DNA of 64,000 bases from Paenibacillus sp. L3-i20 (lineage in GTDB: Bacteria > Bacillota > Bacilli > Paenibacillales > Paenibacillaceae): the NCBI RefSeq assembly GCF_022180385.2, contig NZ_BQME02000002.1, positions 682,001-746,000 on the forward strand, written 5' to 3'. Numbering within the stretch: position 1 is the first letter of the stretch; each line of letters opens with the position of its first letter. This document shows, one piece after another, positions 49,579 through 59,600 of the stretch. The translations under genes were made by a program, and so were the position numbers. The notes beneath the pieces were generated by a model. That model did no database searches. It was given only the letters and a program-made list of their open reading frames with translations, and was not told where the DNA came from.

Positions 49579-50307
49579 ATGTTCAAGCTCATAATTTGCT
49601 GTGCAGTCGTTGTCAGTATGTTGACGGCTTGTGACGTAAAGAAGGAACAACTCCATGAAGATACAAAAAATAATATCCAAAATAAAATTGTCAGCAGTTT
49701 AAAAGCTATGGATGTCCGCGGTCCTATGACAGTTGGATTTAATGCTCAGAATCAAAAAGTAGTAGTGGATGCCTATATAACGGAAGAGCAAAAATCTCAA
49801 TTAATTGATAAATATGGTGATGACTTGATTGAAGTTAACATTAGTGAGATAGTGAGCGGCCTGGTTGGTTATGTTGTTAGGGTAGAGAACGGGAAAATTC
49901 TCGTAGTAGACCCGAATGTTCAAGATTATGGTGCACAAGGCGGCGAAAAGTTTTTCTATAACGCTTCTTGGTATTCGAATGCTCCTGATGAAGTAAAAGT
50001 TGGTCAGAAAGTTGAAGTTAAGGTAATTGAAGGTCCAATAACTACGCAATACCCTGGTGATAGCACAGCAGAGAAAGTAATCATAATCCCCCATATAAAT
50101 GCAGGCAATGCTATATTATTGGAGGAGGAAGCTATTCGGAAAGCAATGGCATCGAACGAATATCAACACTCCATCGCTGCTACAGATGAATGGTTGCCCG
50201 TTATTAAAGGAGCAACATATAACGAAAAGACTTCGATGTGGACTGTAAACTTCACCAATAAAAGTACGGACCAAGTGATATCGATCCCTATTGAAGATGA
50301 ACAATGA
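49579..50307 (+). CDS. lipoprotein with DUF3221-like domain
   Basis: Encodes 242 residues with AGGAGGGAC before ATG 49579. The lipobox LTAC near residue 18 marks a membrane-anchored lipoprotein. A YugN/sporulation-type N-terminal segment (IVSSLKAMDVRGPMTVGFNA) precedes a small OB-like DUF3221 domain (GYVVRVENGKILVVDPNV ... VKVGQKVEVKV). The C-terminal ~70 residues form a further unnamed domain. Function unknown; monocistronic. Confidence 0.8.
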   Translation: MFKLIICCAVVVSMLTACDVKKEQLHEDTKNNIQNKIVSSLKAMDVRGPMTVGFNAQNQKVVVDAYITEEQKSQLIDKYGDDLIEVNISEIVSGLVGYVVRVENGKILVVDPNVQDYGAQGGEKFFYNASWYSNAPDEVKVGQKVEVKVIEGPITTQYPGDSTAEKVIIIPHINAGNAILLEEEAIRKAMASNEYQHSIAATDEWLPVIKGATYNEKTSMWTVNFTNKSTDQVISIPIEDEQ

Positions 50308-50467
50308 GGAACGAAAAGATTATATGTACACTTAAATCTATTTGCAATTAACGGTTTGAAGTCATATTTAGAAGCTATCGTCAGTCAGTATTCATTGGAC
50401 AATTGAGTTACTGAAATATTCACAAGCTCTTATTGTATTCGATGACTTAATAGAGTTAAAAACAATT

Positions 50468-50505
50468 AGACCGCTTGTCCTAATATAGGACAGCGGTCTT
50501 CTTTT
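50468..50505. terminator. bidirectional terminator
   Basis: AGACCGCTTGTCC / GGACAGCGGTCT arms are followed by TCTTTT, between the lipoprotein gene and the convergent MarR gene. Confidence 0.85.
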
Positions 50506-50534
50506 GTAAGAGTCTACCTAGCGTCGCTTTTGAT

Positions 50535-51032
50535 TTAAGAAGATGAAGATTTGTTGCGGGATTTAGAACTAAGAAGATAGATCTGTTCCTCCATTACTAT
50601 GCTTGCTTTACCTAAAAATTGCGTAATGAGTGTAAGCTCTTCGTCCGTATAAGTGGCAGCAAGCTCTACCAGTTCTTTGTGAAGAGGCATATAGGCGATG
50701 TTGACCTCTTCTTTATTTTCATACAGAGGGACAATAACCACTTTACGACGGTCATTTGGATCATTTTGCCTGCGCACGAAACTTTTTCCTTCAAGACGGT
50801 CAATTAATGAAGTAACGCTGCCCGTAGCAAGCCCCGTTAGTTTTGACAGTTCACCAGCCGTAATTGGACCTTTTTCACGCATGAAATCGACGGAAACAAA
50901 ATCAATGTTGTTAATCCCTAGCGAGGAAGCCACATTGTGCTGGTACAAAACCGTCCTGTTTCCTAATCCACGCATTTGTAATGTGAAATTTTCGTATAAT
51001 TCCGTTTTTGGTTCATCTCGTTTACTTGACAA
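50535..51032 (-). CDS. MarR-family regulator
   Basis: Encodes 165 residues from TTG 51032 with AAAGGAGG upstream. The winged helix spans about 50-110 (ITAGELSKLTGLATGSVTSL, then DRLEGKSFVRRQNDPNDRRK). It is divergent from a flavin-dependent oxidoreductase and has a palindromic operator in the shared intergenic region, so it probably represses both itself and that gene. No redox cysteine of the OhrR type is present at the N-terminus. Confidence 0.92.
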   Translation of the reverse strand: MSSKRDEPKTELYENFTLQMRGLGNRTVLYQHNVASSLGINNIDFVSVDFMREKGPITAGELSKLTGLATGSVTSLIDRLEGKSFVRRQNDPNDRRKVVIVPLYENKEEVNIAYMPLHKELVELAATYTDEELTLITQFLGKASIVMEEQIYLLSSKSRNKSSSS

Positions 51033-51059
51033 AAAAACAAACCTCCTTTTATAATTAAT

Positions 51060-51080
51060 ATATCTCGATAATCAAGATAT
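51060..51080. promoter_or_regulatory. probable MarR operator
   Basis: ATATCTCGATAATCAAGATAT is a 21-bp palindrome with one mismatch, sitting 28 bases before the MarR start. It resembles operators described for MhqR-type MarR proteins. Confidence 0.65.
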
Positions 51081-51284
51081 TAGAAATACGAGAAACTAGA
51101 AATCTGTGTGATACATAAGTTCATTTTATTCGAAACATTAATCATTTGCAAAGAGAAATACAGTTTGAGCCAATTGTATAACATCAATGGACATCGCAAT
51201 CTTAGTAGCAATGGGTACGATCGTCGGGATTTGAGCCACTCTAACTAAAATCCGCCAATGAGGCATGGAGGTCATCGATAGCCT

Positions 51285-52283
51285 ATGAGATTAAGCGTAC
51301 TTGAACATTCGCATATCAGTGAAGGAAGAACGGTAAAGGAAACGCTAGACGAGACGGTTGCTCTCGCACAGGAGACGGAGAAGATGGGCTATTATCGTTT
51401 CTGGGTTTCCGAACATCACGCATCAGAGGCGTTGGCTTCGTCTAGTCCGGAAGTGCTGATCGCACACATCGCTGCTCATACCCATTCCATAAGAATCGGA
51501 TCTGGAGGCATTATGCTACCCAACTATAGCGCATACAAGGTAGCTGAAAATTTCAAGTTGCTGGAGGCGCTTCATCCGGGCCGCATCGATGCAGGAATAG
51601 GCCGCTCCCCCGGAGGTATTCCTCTTGCTACTCAGGCATTGCAGGAGCATAAGCAGAGTGATGTCGATTTATATGTGCAGCAGGCGGTCGACTTAGCAGA
51701 CTATCTTCATGATCGTACGTCGGTTGATCATCGTTTTGCAGGGTTATACGCTTTCCCCCGAACGGTTGCAGCACCCGAGCTATGGATGTTAGGTTCCGGC
51801 GAAGGAAGCGCGAGAATTGCCGCAGAGCAAGGGTTGGCTTTCGCTTTTGCGCAATTTTTCGGAGCGAAGGCCAACGAGCCGTTGCAACATTACTTCGCAC
51901 ATTTTCATCCGTCCGCTTATGAGAGCAAACCTAGGGCGCTTGCTGCAGTAATGGTCATATGTGCTGACAGTGAGGAATTAGCGCAAGATCTAGCCAAAAG
52001 TAACGAGCTGTTTTTTTCTAAGTTATTAACGGGCCAAGAACTCGGACATCTTCCATCAGTGAAGACTGCTAATGGTTATCCATACTCGGCTGCGGAAGAA
52101 CAAGCGATCGAGCAAATACGCTCGCACCGATTTGTTGGTACACCGGAACAAGTTAAAGACAATCTTCAGCGATATGCAGAACGTTTGCAACTTGACGAAT
52201 TGATGATCATCTCGCAAATCCACGATTTTGACAAACGCCTCCAGTCGTATAGGCTCATTGCTGATGCCTTCGATCTTGACTAA
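51285..52283 (+). CDS. luciferase-like (LLM) flavin-dependent oxidoreductase
   Basis: A 332-residue TIM-barrel protein of the bacterial luciferase-like group, using FMN to oxidise or reduce an unknown compound. Typical blocks are MGYYRFWVSEHHASEALASS, IRIGSGGIMLPNY, HPGRIDAGIGRSPGG and the C-terminal FVGTPEQVKDNLQRYAE. Its codon use is more GC-rich than its neighbours, which may point to later arrival. Divergent from the MarR gene. Start follows GGAGGT, though at 11 bases. Confidence 0.93.
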   Translation: MRLSVLEHSHISEGRTVKETLDETVALAQETEKMGYYRFWVSEHHASEALASSSPEVLIAHIAAHTHSIRIGSGGIMLPNYSAYKVAENFKLLEALHPGRIDAGIGRSPGGIPLATQALQEHKQSDVDLYVQQAVDLADYLHDRTSVDHRFAGLYAFPRTVAAPELWMLGSGEGSARIAAEQGLAFAFAQFFGAKANEPLQHYFAHFHPSAYESKPRALAAVMVICADSEELAQDLAKSNELFFSKLLTGQELGHLPSVKTANGYPYSAAEEQAIEQIRSHRFVGTPEQVKDNLQRYAERLQLDELMIISQIHDFDKRLQSYRLIADAFDLD

Positions 52284-52300
52284 TACAGTTCTAATTAATG

Positions 52301-52324
52301 ACCGCGTAAATCGCGGTTTTTTTG
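52301..52324 (+). terminator. terminator of the LLM oxidoreductase gene
   Basis: ACCGCG taaat CGCGGT is followed by seven T residues. Confidence 0.88.
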
Positions 52325-52724
52325 TGTTATGGAATAAGATTGTACATTTTAAGTTTGGTACGAACGCATTCCTATCCTGAAGTGCCACTGCAGAATAATC
52401 AGGAGCGTTATCCAGACCTTATCTTCTCGCATCGTAACTGAGGCAATTTCACAATCCACATAACATGCTTTTTTTCAATCTTTTGGGAGGGAATTGCAAC
52501 TAAGTTGGCGAAAATAGGTAGTGAATTTCTATTTCCAAAAAAAGAGAGCAATAGTTCTGCATCGACGAAAACAAATAACCTACTTGGCTGATGTTGAAAT
52601 AATTTGCTCTTTTATTAGGAAGAAATTCGGCTACAACTGTAGAAAGTGATATCGAACAAAAAAAGGAGGTGGAACAAGACGCGAAATTCGCTAGTTTTAA
52701 AAAACTATTTTGGAGGGATTAATT
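52325..52724. other. intergenic region before the helveticin J-like gene
   Basis: No gene seen. It contains AAAAGAGAGCAA (about 52538-52549) and TTTGCTCTTTT (about 52602-52612), complementary arms of a loose hairpin, and a free AAAGGAGGTGG at 52661-52672 that is not followed by a plausible reading frame. Confidence 0.4.
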
Positions 52725-53690
52725 ATGAAGAGTAATAGTGAAAAAAACGTCAGGCTTAATAAACGTTTCACCTTATTTGTAGTTTTTCTCCTTAGTACAG
52801 TGTTGTTGATGCCGAACATAGCCAGCGCAGCATATTATAACACCTATGCTGATGTCGCAACGCTCCCGAATACACATGGAGCCTACTCCGCACAGGGGTT
52901 TACTGTAGGATCAACATACGCCTACTCCGTAAAAATTAGCGACAACGATGCGTCTCAAGTCATATATCGTACTCATATGACTACTGGGGCAACTGGGATC
53001 ATGACAAACGGTGATAATGGGACAACCTACACTACCAGTCTCGGACATGCGAATGATATAGTTCTCAGCACAATAAATGGAGAACTATATATGTTTGTTA
53101 TTACTATGAAAGAAGGCAGTTTAAGTCTTGTGAAGCTGAAGTATGTTGGAGCAACATACTACAAAGTTGGTAACTATACAATAAAATACAATGGTGTAAA
53201 CAAGGCAATGTCAGGGGTTAAAATTACTAGCAAAGACGCTAACAACATTAACTTTCTTTTCAAAGCCGGACGAACCTTTTACACAGGATCACTCCCACTT
53301 ACTGCAAACAGCGGTACAATTAATGTAGCCAACAGCTTTAACATAAATATTGAAGACGCTCTTGTTAACGGTAGCACTATACCCAACATCACCTCGTATG
53401 TATTTCAAGGATACGGCTATCATAACAATTCCGTTTATGTCCCGATGACATATAAAAACGTCAGCATCGTTCTTGTTTATCGTAATATTTCTACTGCCTC
53501 GGGTACAATAACCGCAGATAATAATCTATCGTTCCGTATTACATCCGCTGCATACCCCGATCTATTCGAGATAGAAAGTGTTGCAATTGCGCATGGGGAT
53601 AAACTGTGGTTCAACACCAATCGAAGAACAGCCCCTGGTGATACCGCTCACGACGGAGTACACTATTTCAAACTTTTCAGCGCCTCCTAA
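52725..53690 (+). CDS. helveticin J-family secreted protein (class III bacteriocin-like)
   Basis: Encodes 321 residues. Start MKSNSEKNVRLNKRF at 52725 follows TGGAGGG. A signal peptide is cleaved after ASA (about 36). The mature protein matches what I recall of helveticin J: AQGFTVGSTYAYSVKIS, QVIYRTHMTTGATGIMTNGD, SLGHANDIVLSTINGELYMF, and SYVFQGYGYHNNSVYVPMTY, in a repeated beta-blade pattern. Helveticin J is a heat-labile antibacterial protein of lactobacilli. No immunity gene is obvious next to it. Activity here is inferred from family only. Confidence 0.75.
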   Translation: MKSNSEKNVRLNKRFTLFVVFLLSTVLLMPNIASAAYYNTYADVATLPNTHGAYSAQGFTVGSTYAYSVKISDNDASQVIYRTHMTTGATGIMTNGDNGTTYTTSLGHANDIVLSTINGELYMFVITMKEGSLSLVKLKYVGATYYKVGNYTIKYNGVNKAMSGVKITSKDANNINFLFKAGRTFYTGSLPLTANSGTINVANSFNINIEDALVNGSTIPNITSYVFQGYGYHNNSVYVPMTYKNVSIVLVYRNISTASGTITADNNLSFRITSAAYPDLFEIESVAIAHGDKLWFNTNRRTAPGDTAHDGVHYFKLFSAS

Positions 53691-53749
53691 GGAACCAAAT
53701 TATTTTGAATAGTTAGTTTGAGCGGCTCTGTGAATGCATAGCTGAAACT

Positions 53750-53804
53750 AAACTATACCCCAAATGTTAGACTCAACTAACAATTGGAGGTGTAGTTTTT
53801 TTTA
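53750..53804 (+). terminator. terminator of the helveticin J-like gene, IS-end-like
   Basis: AAACTATACCCCAAATGTTAG / CTAACAATTGGAGGTGTAGT arms are followed by eight T residues. The strand CCCCAAATGTTAGAC looks like the terminal repeat of IS3/IS150-type elements, so the terminator may derive from one. Confidence 0.75.
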
Positions 53805-53913
53805 TGTGTAAACATCTCAATTGAAATCTCGGGTAGAATATCGTTATTGTTAAAGGATATTAATGGAAAACGTCGAAAGATGTAAGGAAACACATAGAGG
53901 GGATTACTAAACA

Positions 53914-55455
53914 ATGAGAAAAAAATGGGTTGGGTATGTGATCGCAATTTCATTATGTATAGGCTTGTTCATACCTACGGTACAAGTTAAAGCGGCAGAT
54001 TCAAGCGTAAAGGTTTCACTACCAGTATTTGAAGTGAAGCTAAATGGTCATAAAATAGATAATCTTAATCGGGAATACCCGTTACTGGTTTATCGTGATA
54101 TAACTTATATTCCGATGACCTCGAACGACTCTAGATTGCTTGGTTTGGAGACAACTGTATCGCAAGCAACTGGTTTAACTATAACGAAAAGCAAGGTGAC
54201 TAACTCCTATATGCCTACCAAGTCTAAACGTCCAAATTCGAATTCGTACACTGCGACGAAAACCGCTTCTACTATTATAGTTAATGGCAAGGTAATCAAC
54301 AATTCAACTGAAAAATATCCGTTGTTAAACTTCAGGAATGTTACATATGTACCACTAACCTGGCGTTTCGCTCATGACGAATTTGGATGGGATTATAAAT
54401 TTAACGCTGCCAGCGGTCTTAGCATTACGTCCGATAACCCGCAATTGAAAGTAATTAATCTTCCTTCATATGCTATCAAAAATGATGTAGCATTTTTTAA
54501 GGGGTATTATTACTTCGTTGAAACAAAGGCTACAACCAACCACGTTTATCGTGCACCAGTAAATAAACCGGCTGATAATAAGGAAGTTTATTCTTATAAT
54601 TTCAGCCCAGAAACCTTTTCAAACCAAGTCTATTTTCAAATCCTCGAAAATAGGTTGTGGTTTTCCTATAGCCCTAGTGTTGGACTTATAACAGGTACTA
54701 CTTTTCACGTTAATATAAGTGCTGACGGGAAGACTGACGTGATTTATCAAGGTTTAGGCTCTTTCCGGGATACTCCATACGGAACATTATTCATCACTAA
54801 TGGAATGCTTAATGAACAATATGGAAGTCTTTATATTAAAGAGGACAACAAGTCTAGAAGTGTTGGAGACTCTAGCATGATGTTCGCTGATCATATTAAT
54901 AACGCTACTACTGTCGTAGGTGATAATGTTTACGTGTTATGTAAAATGGATTATTTGAATAAAACTCCGAGTTTCATCTACAGAATCAATCTAAAAACAA
55001 ATAAGACGGAACAGATCGTGAATGCGAACGTTCGCGACTTCCAAATTGTTAAAGACAAACTATACTATATCAACAAAGATGAGAAAGATACTTTATACTC
55101 GTCTTCGTTAGACGGAACTGGTGAAACGAAGCTGTCCGAACATGCTGTATCTTGGTTTGATAGTGTCGACGGAAATCTGTTTTACACAACTAAGAAGAAA
55201 TCAAACCAATATGATCTGTACAAGTTTAAATCAAACGGGAAAGATCAGCTTGTATGGACATCGCCAGTTGCAGGTGTTCAAGTATTAAATAAACAACTTA
55301 TAGGCCAACTTGGTGGCAGCAATGGTATCGTAATACTGGACAGTTCAGGCAACTTGATCGTAAAAATAGTGGAACCAATTGCAAAAATTGTTACATCCGA
55401 TAAAGGGTTATTACTCCAAAAATCAAATAAATCTTATTTGACAATTACTCCTTAA
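53914..55455 (+). CDS. secreted protein with copper amine oxidase N-terminal-type domain and DUF5050-like propeller
   Basis: Encodes 513 residues, with AGAGGGGA before ATG 53914. A signal peptide ends near KAAD (27). Two related N-terminal segments follow: VKLNGHKIDNLNREYPLLVY-RDITYIPMT and IIVNGKVINNSTEKYPLLNF-RNVTYVPLTW. Both are of the PF07833 (copper amine oxidase N-domain) type. From about 180 on, repeated blades such as KDKLYYINKDEKDTLYSSSL resemble DUF5050 beta-propellers. A cell-surface or secreted protein, probably structural or sensory. No catalytic residues are evident. Confidence 0.82.
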   Translation: MRKKWVGYVIAISLCIGLFIPTVQVKAADSSVKVSLPVFEVKLNGHKIDNLNREYPLLVYRDITYIPMTSNDSRLLGLETTVSQATGLTITKSKVTNSYMPTKSKRPNSNSYTATKTASTIIVNGKVINNSTEKYPLLNFRNVTYVPLTWRFAHDEFGWDYKFNAASGLSITSDNPQLKVINLPSYAIKNDVAFFKGYYYFVETKATTNHVYRAPVNKPADNKEVYSYNFSPETFSNQVYFQILENRLWFSYSPSVGLITGTTFHVNISADGKTDVIYQGLGSFRDTPYGTLFITNGMLNEQYGSLYIKEDNKSRSVGDSSMMFADHINNATTVVGDNVYVLCKMDYLNKTPSFIYRINLKTNKTEQIVNANVRDFQIVKDKLYYINKDEKDTLYSSSLDGTGETKLSEHAVSWFDSVDGNLFYTTKKKSNQYDLYKFKSNGKDQLVWTSPVAGVQVLNKQLIGQLGGSNGIVILDSSGNLIVKIVEPIAKIVTSDKGLLLQKSNKSYLTITP

Positions 55456-55478
55456 AAGAAGATGACTAGTTTTTTATG

Positions 55479-55516
55479 AATCACCTCGACAGCTTTGGCT
55501 GACGGGGTGATTTTTG
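55479..55516. terminator. terminator
   Basis: AATCACCTCGaCAGC tttg GCTGaCGGGGTGATT stem followed by TTTG. Confidence 0.85.
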
Positions 55517-55536
55517 TATCTATCTGCTATTTATGC

Positions 55537-56397
55537 TTATGTTACTGGGCAATATTCGCTCGTTCGGCTCATTTTACGATATTGAAGAGGGGAAGTTCCA
55601 ACAGTACTTTTAAATATTCTTCCAAAATGGGTTAAGTTCTCAAATCCTACACACAGGGCAATGTCCGAAACGGATAATTTGGAATTGTTGAGTAACGAGC
55701 GAGCTTCTTTTATCCGAATGTTATTTAAATACTCGATGCACGTAAATCCAGTAACTTCTTTAAATGTACGACTTAAATGAGAGGGACTTATGGAAAATCT
55801 CTGAGATAAGTCATCTAATGTTACACGTTTATCATAGTTCAGATTTATAAATTCTAGAATCCGAGAAACCTTCTGATTTGCTCGATTCGACTCGATCAGA
55901 TTGTAACTTGGGCCCATGTCAACCTTGCGTTTGAGAAATAACAACAGTTCCGTCAAAAGGACTTTTTGATAGTAATCATAGCCAGGTAATTTATTCGTTT
56001 CTTCCTGAATCATTTTATTAAAATGATACTCAATAAACGTTTGATCATTACCTCCTAGTTTGATTGCATTTGAATGGGAGTGAAAATAGGAGAATAGATT
56101 ACATCCTGCTTCCTCAATGAGAAGGGTGCTAAGGAAGTCTTTTTTAAAAACTAAAGTAACTCTTTCGAAAGTAGCTCCATTTACATTGACCAGCTTATGT
56201 AAGTCATTCATGTTGATAAACAGTAAGACGCCGCTGACAATTTGATAAGTTCTGTCTTCAATATAATAATAAATTTGACCTGAGATTAAATACAGAATTT
56301 CGTATGCATCGTGATAATGTGCGGAGGCTATGCTGGAGCGGGTTTTCTTCTCACGGCTAATGTAAAAAGGAAGCGATTCATAAAAATTTATTTCCAT
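55537..56397 (-). CDS. AraC-family regulator with cupin domain
   Basis: Encodes 286 residues. GGGGTGG is directly before ATG 56403 and well spaced for ATG 56397, so the latter is used. The N-terminal cupin (SIASAHYHDAYEILYLISGQ ... GVLLFINMNDLHKL) and the C-terminal double HTH (VTLDDLSQRFSISPSHLSRT; ENLTHFGRIFKSTVGTSPLQ) are intact. Divergent from the large metallophosphoesterase gene with about 240 bases between, which makes that gene a candidate target. Confidence 0.9.
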   Translation of the reverse strand: MEINFYESLPFYISREKKTRSSIASAHYHDAYEILYLISGQIYYYIEDRTYQIVSGVLLFINMNDLHKLVNVNGATFERVTLVFKKDFLSTLLIEEAGCNLFSYFHSHSNAIKLGGNDQTFIEYHFNKMIQEETNKLPGYDYYQKVLLTELLLFLKRKVDMGPSYNLIESNRANQKVSRILEFINLNYDKRVTLDDLSQRFSISPSHLSRTFKEVTGFTCIEYLNNIRIKEARSLLNNSKLSVSDIALCVGFENLTHFGRIFKSTVGTSPLQYRKMSRTSEYCPVT

Positions 56398-56639
56398 AGA
56401 CATCCACCCCCATTTTTAGATGAGTGTATTAGTTGTGGAAAAAAGCTTAGAGCAGGTTACTTGTAAACTTATTGTTCCTATTATATCATCTTTCCATTTC
56501 GGAGGGAGGGTGTTAAAAGATAATAGCAGTATACGTAGAAAATTTACGTTTTGCGGAATATAGGAAGAGATTAAATGTTCGATAATGCGATATATTGCTG
56601 GTGAGACTTTCAAATAAAAATGGAAGAGAGGTAACAACG

Positions 56640-59600
56640 ATGAACATTAAAAAAAATGTAAAAAGGAGATTTAGTTACGCTTTATCCGTTTTACTTGTTC
56701 TCATTTTGCTACCATTCAATGTAATAGGAGGAGCAAGCGCAAATGAACAACCTGCTGAGATAGGAATAACATCGGTTCCTGAAGTTATTGCCGGATGGAA
56801 CTTTAGCAGTGCGGGAACACAAGGAGTTATTCCAGCTTCATCTGGGGTGAATCAACAAAGTTCAACCATTCGTGCTGTGGGTGGCCCATACTTCGAAGCA
56901 CTTGTATCAACCGATAATAGTATCAAATATCAAGGCTGGGATAATGGAGCTAACACGAAGTATTGGCTAGCTACCCTATCAACAAAAGATTATGAGAACA
57001 TTACTTTATCCTCTCAGCAAACCTCAACAGGATCAGGACCTCGGGACTTTAAGGTTCAAATTAGTACGGATAACCAATCATGGTCGGATGTACCTGGTGG
57101 TGGGCTTACTTTAATTACGAGCAATTTTAACTGTACGACATGTAAGCTTCAGGATACTGTACTTCAGGCTAACAATCAGAATATGTTGTATATTCGTTGG
57201 CTAGTAACTTCTACTCAAGCAACGAACTCTAGCAATGCTGCGGTTGGACCCTTCGGTTCGAGTTTACTTAAAGATGTTACTGTTAAAGGCACTCGGATCG
57301 ATGGCGGTACTCAAATACCAACAAACGAAGTAACAAAAACACCTATAGCGAATGCAGTCGGGCAATCAGAAGATGCACTCGTTTCTGTGAAATTTAACAA
57401 AGGCATTAGCCTCAATACCGGATATAACCCAACTATTATTGACAATACCGGAGGTACGCTACCAGGTATTACTACGACAGTCAGCAATGATACTTTAATT
57501 ATTAATCATCCTAATTTTATGAATGGAAAGAGCTATACCGTAACAGTTCCTAAGGAGCTTGTAAGCGGCGTTGATGGAGTCAATCTTACAAACGACATTA
57601 CTTGGAATTTTACAATAAGGAATGGTACAGCGGAACCAATTGTTTTAGCAGAATGGATATTTGCAAATGGAGGAAGTAACGGCAGCTTTCCGGCTACAAA
57701 TGGTCTAAACAAATTAGCGTCCACATTTACTAACGTGGGTGGTGTATTCGAAGCTTATGATAGTGTTAATAAAGCGATTAGCTATCAAGGCTGGAATGGC
57801 AGTGGAAGTAAATATTGGGTCGCAACTGTTCCTACAGCGGGTTACGAGAATATCACATTATCATCCATACAAAATTCTTCAGGAACGGGACCACGTGATT
57901 TTAAAGTTCAGGTAAGTACAAACAATCAAACATGGCAGGATGTACCGAATACAAATTTAAAGATGGCAATATCCAACTTCGATTGTGCAGGAAATACGTG
58001 CAAACTAACAAACGTACCGATCCCGAATGGGGCTAATCAAAATATGTTGTATGTTCGCTGGTTAGTCAATTCAAATGTAAATACGAAAGGTGAAGTAGGA
58101 GCTATAGGCAGCTATGGTTCCAGTAGAATAAAAGATATTCGCATAATGGGAAGCCTAATTTCAGGCACACATCCGGGAACTCCAACGATAGATGAAGCTC
58201 TTCATCCTGCGAACGGTTCTGTAAATGTATCAGCCAGTAGCCCAGTTACTGTGAAATTCAATAAGCCTGTTAGTATTGTTCAAGGATATTCTCCGACGAT
58301 TAAGGACAGTAATAACAATCCACTAAGCAACATTACGACTGAAATTATTAATAACAACACATTAAAAATTAATCACCCTAACTTTGTAAATGGAAAGACG
58401 TATACGGTATCGGTACCGAAGGAGCTAATTAAAGGGCAAGATCAGTTGCCGCTAATTCGAAATGTAGCTTGGAGTTTTACCGTTCAAAGTACTTCTACTA
58501 CACCTGTTATTCCTAAATTAATTAATATGACATTTAACGGAGACCCAAAAACAAGCTTAGCCCTTGCTTGGTATACCGATGTAATGACGGATACGGTCGT
58601 TCAAGTGGTGCTAGCTTCTGCTGTACAAGGCGGTGTATTTCCAGAGGTTGGAGCGACTACATTTCAAGGCAGCTCTGAGAAAATTGGAACTTACGTGATC
58701 AAAGGAGACAGAGCTACCCAAAGAAAAACGAATTATTACGCACATAAAGCTATCGCAAACAATTTGACCCCAGGAACAGCTTATAAATACCGGGTAGGTA
58801 ACGGATCGTCTAACAGCTGGAGTCAGATCGGTTCCTTCACTACAGATACGGCAGTAAATCAACCGTATCACTTCATTGCCGGCTCAGATTCTCAAGCCTC
58901 AAGTCGTTCTGGATTTGAACCATGGGCGGATACATTCAGAAAAGCGAAAACACAAATAGGCGATCCTAAATTTATCATTAATGCTGGTGACCTAGTAGAC
59001 AATGGGGATTTAGAGGAGCAATGGCAGTGGATGCTCGGTTTAGCGCAAAATGAACTTACAACTGTTCCTATCGTTCCAGTGCTCGGTGGTCATGAAGTTG
59101 AAGATTATACAGGTGACGAAACAACACCTAACAATAACTTCTATAATCATTTTAACTTGCCTAAACAGGTTGTAGCCGGCACTGACGAAGGTTCTGCTTA
59201 CTCTTTTGAATATGGTGATGCACTTTACATCGTATTTAACTCTCAATACGAAGGTGGTCTTGCCAGTGACGGAACTGTGCGGTGGGTAGATCCGCAATAT
59301 TTGGACCAAGTGAAATGGATGAGAAATGTCGTTGCCAAGAGCGATAAGAAGTGGAAATTTGTTGCGGTCCATAAAGGACCTTATGGAGCGGGAGATAACT
59401 CAGGAAAATATGAAGATGAACGTGTGCAATTTTATAAGAAACATCTTGTCCCTGCTTTTGATGAGATGGGAATAGATATGGTGTTTGAAGCTCATGATCA
59501 TATGTATATGAGATCGTTCCAAATGTATAATGATCTAGTTGTTCCAGCCTCACAAATTACGATCGATAGTGAAGGTAATGCAGTTAATCCTAAGGGCACC

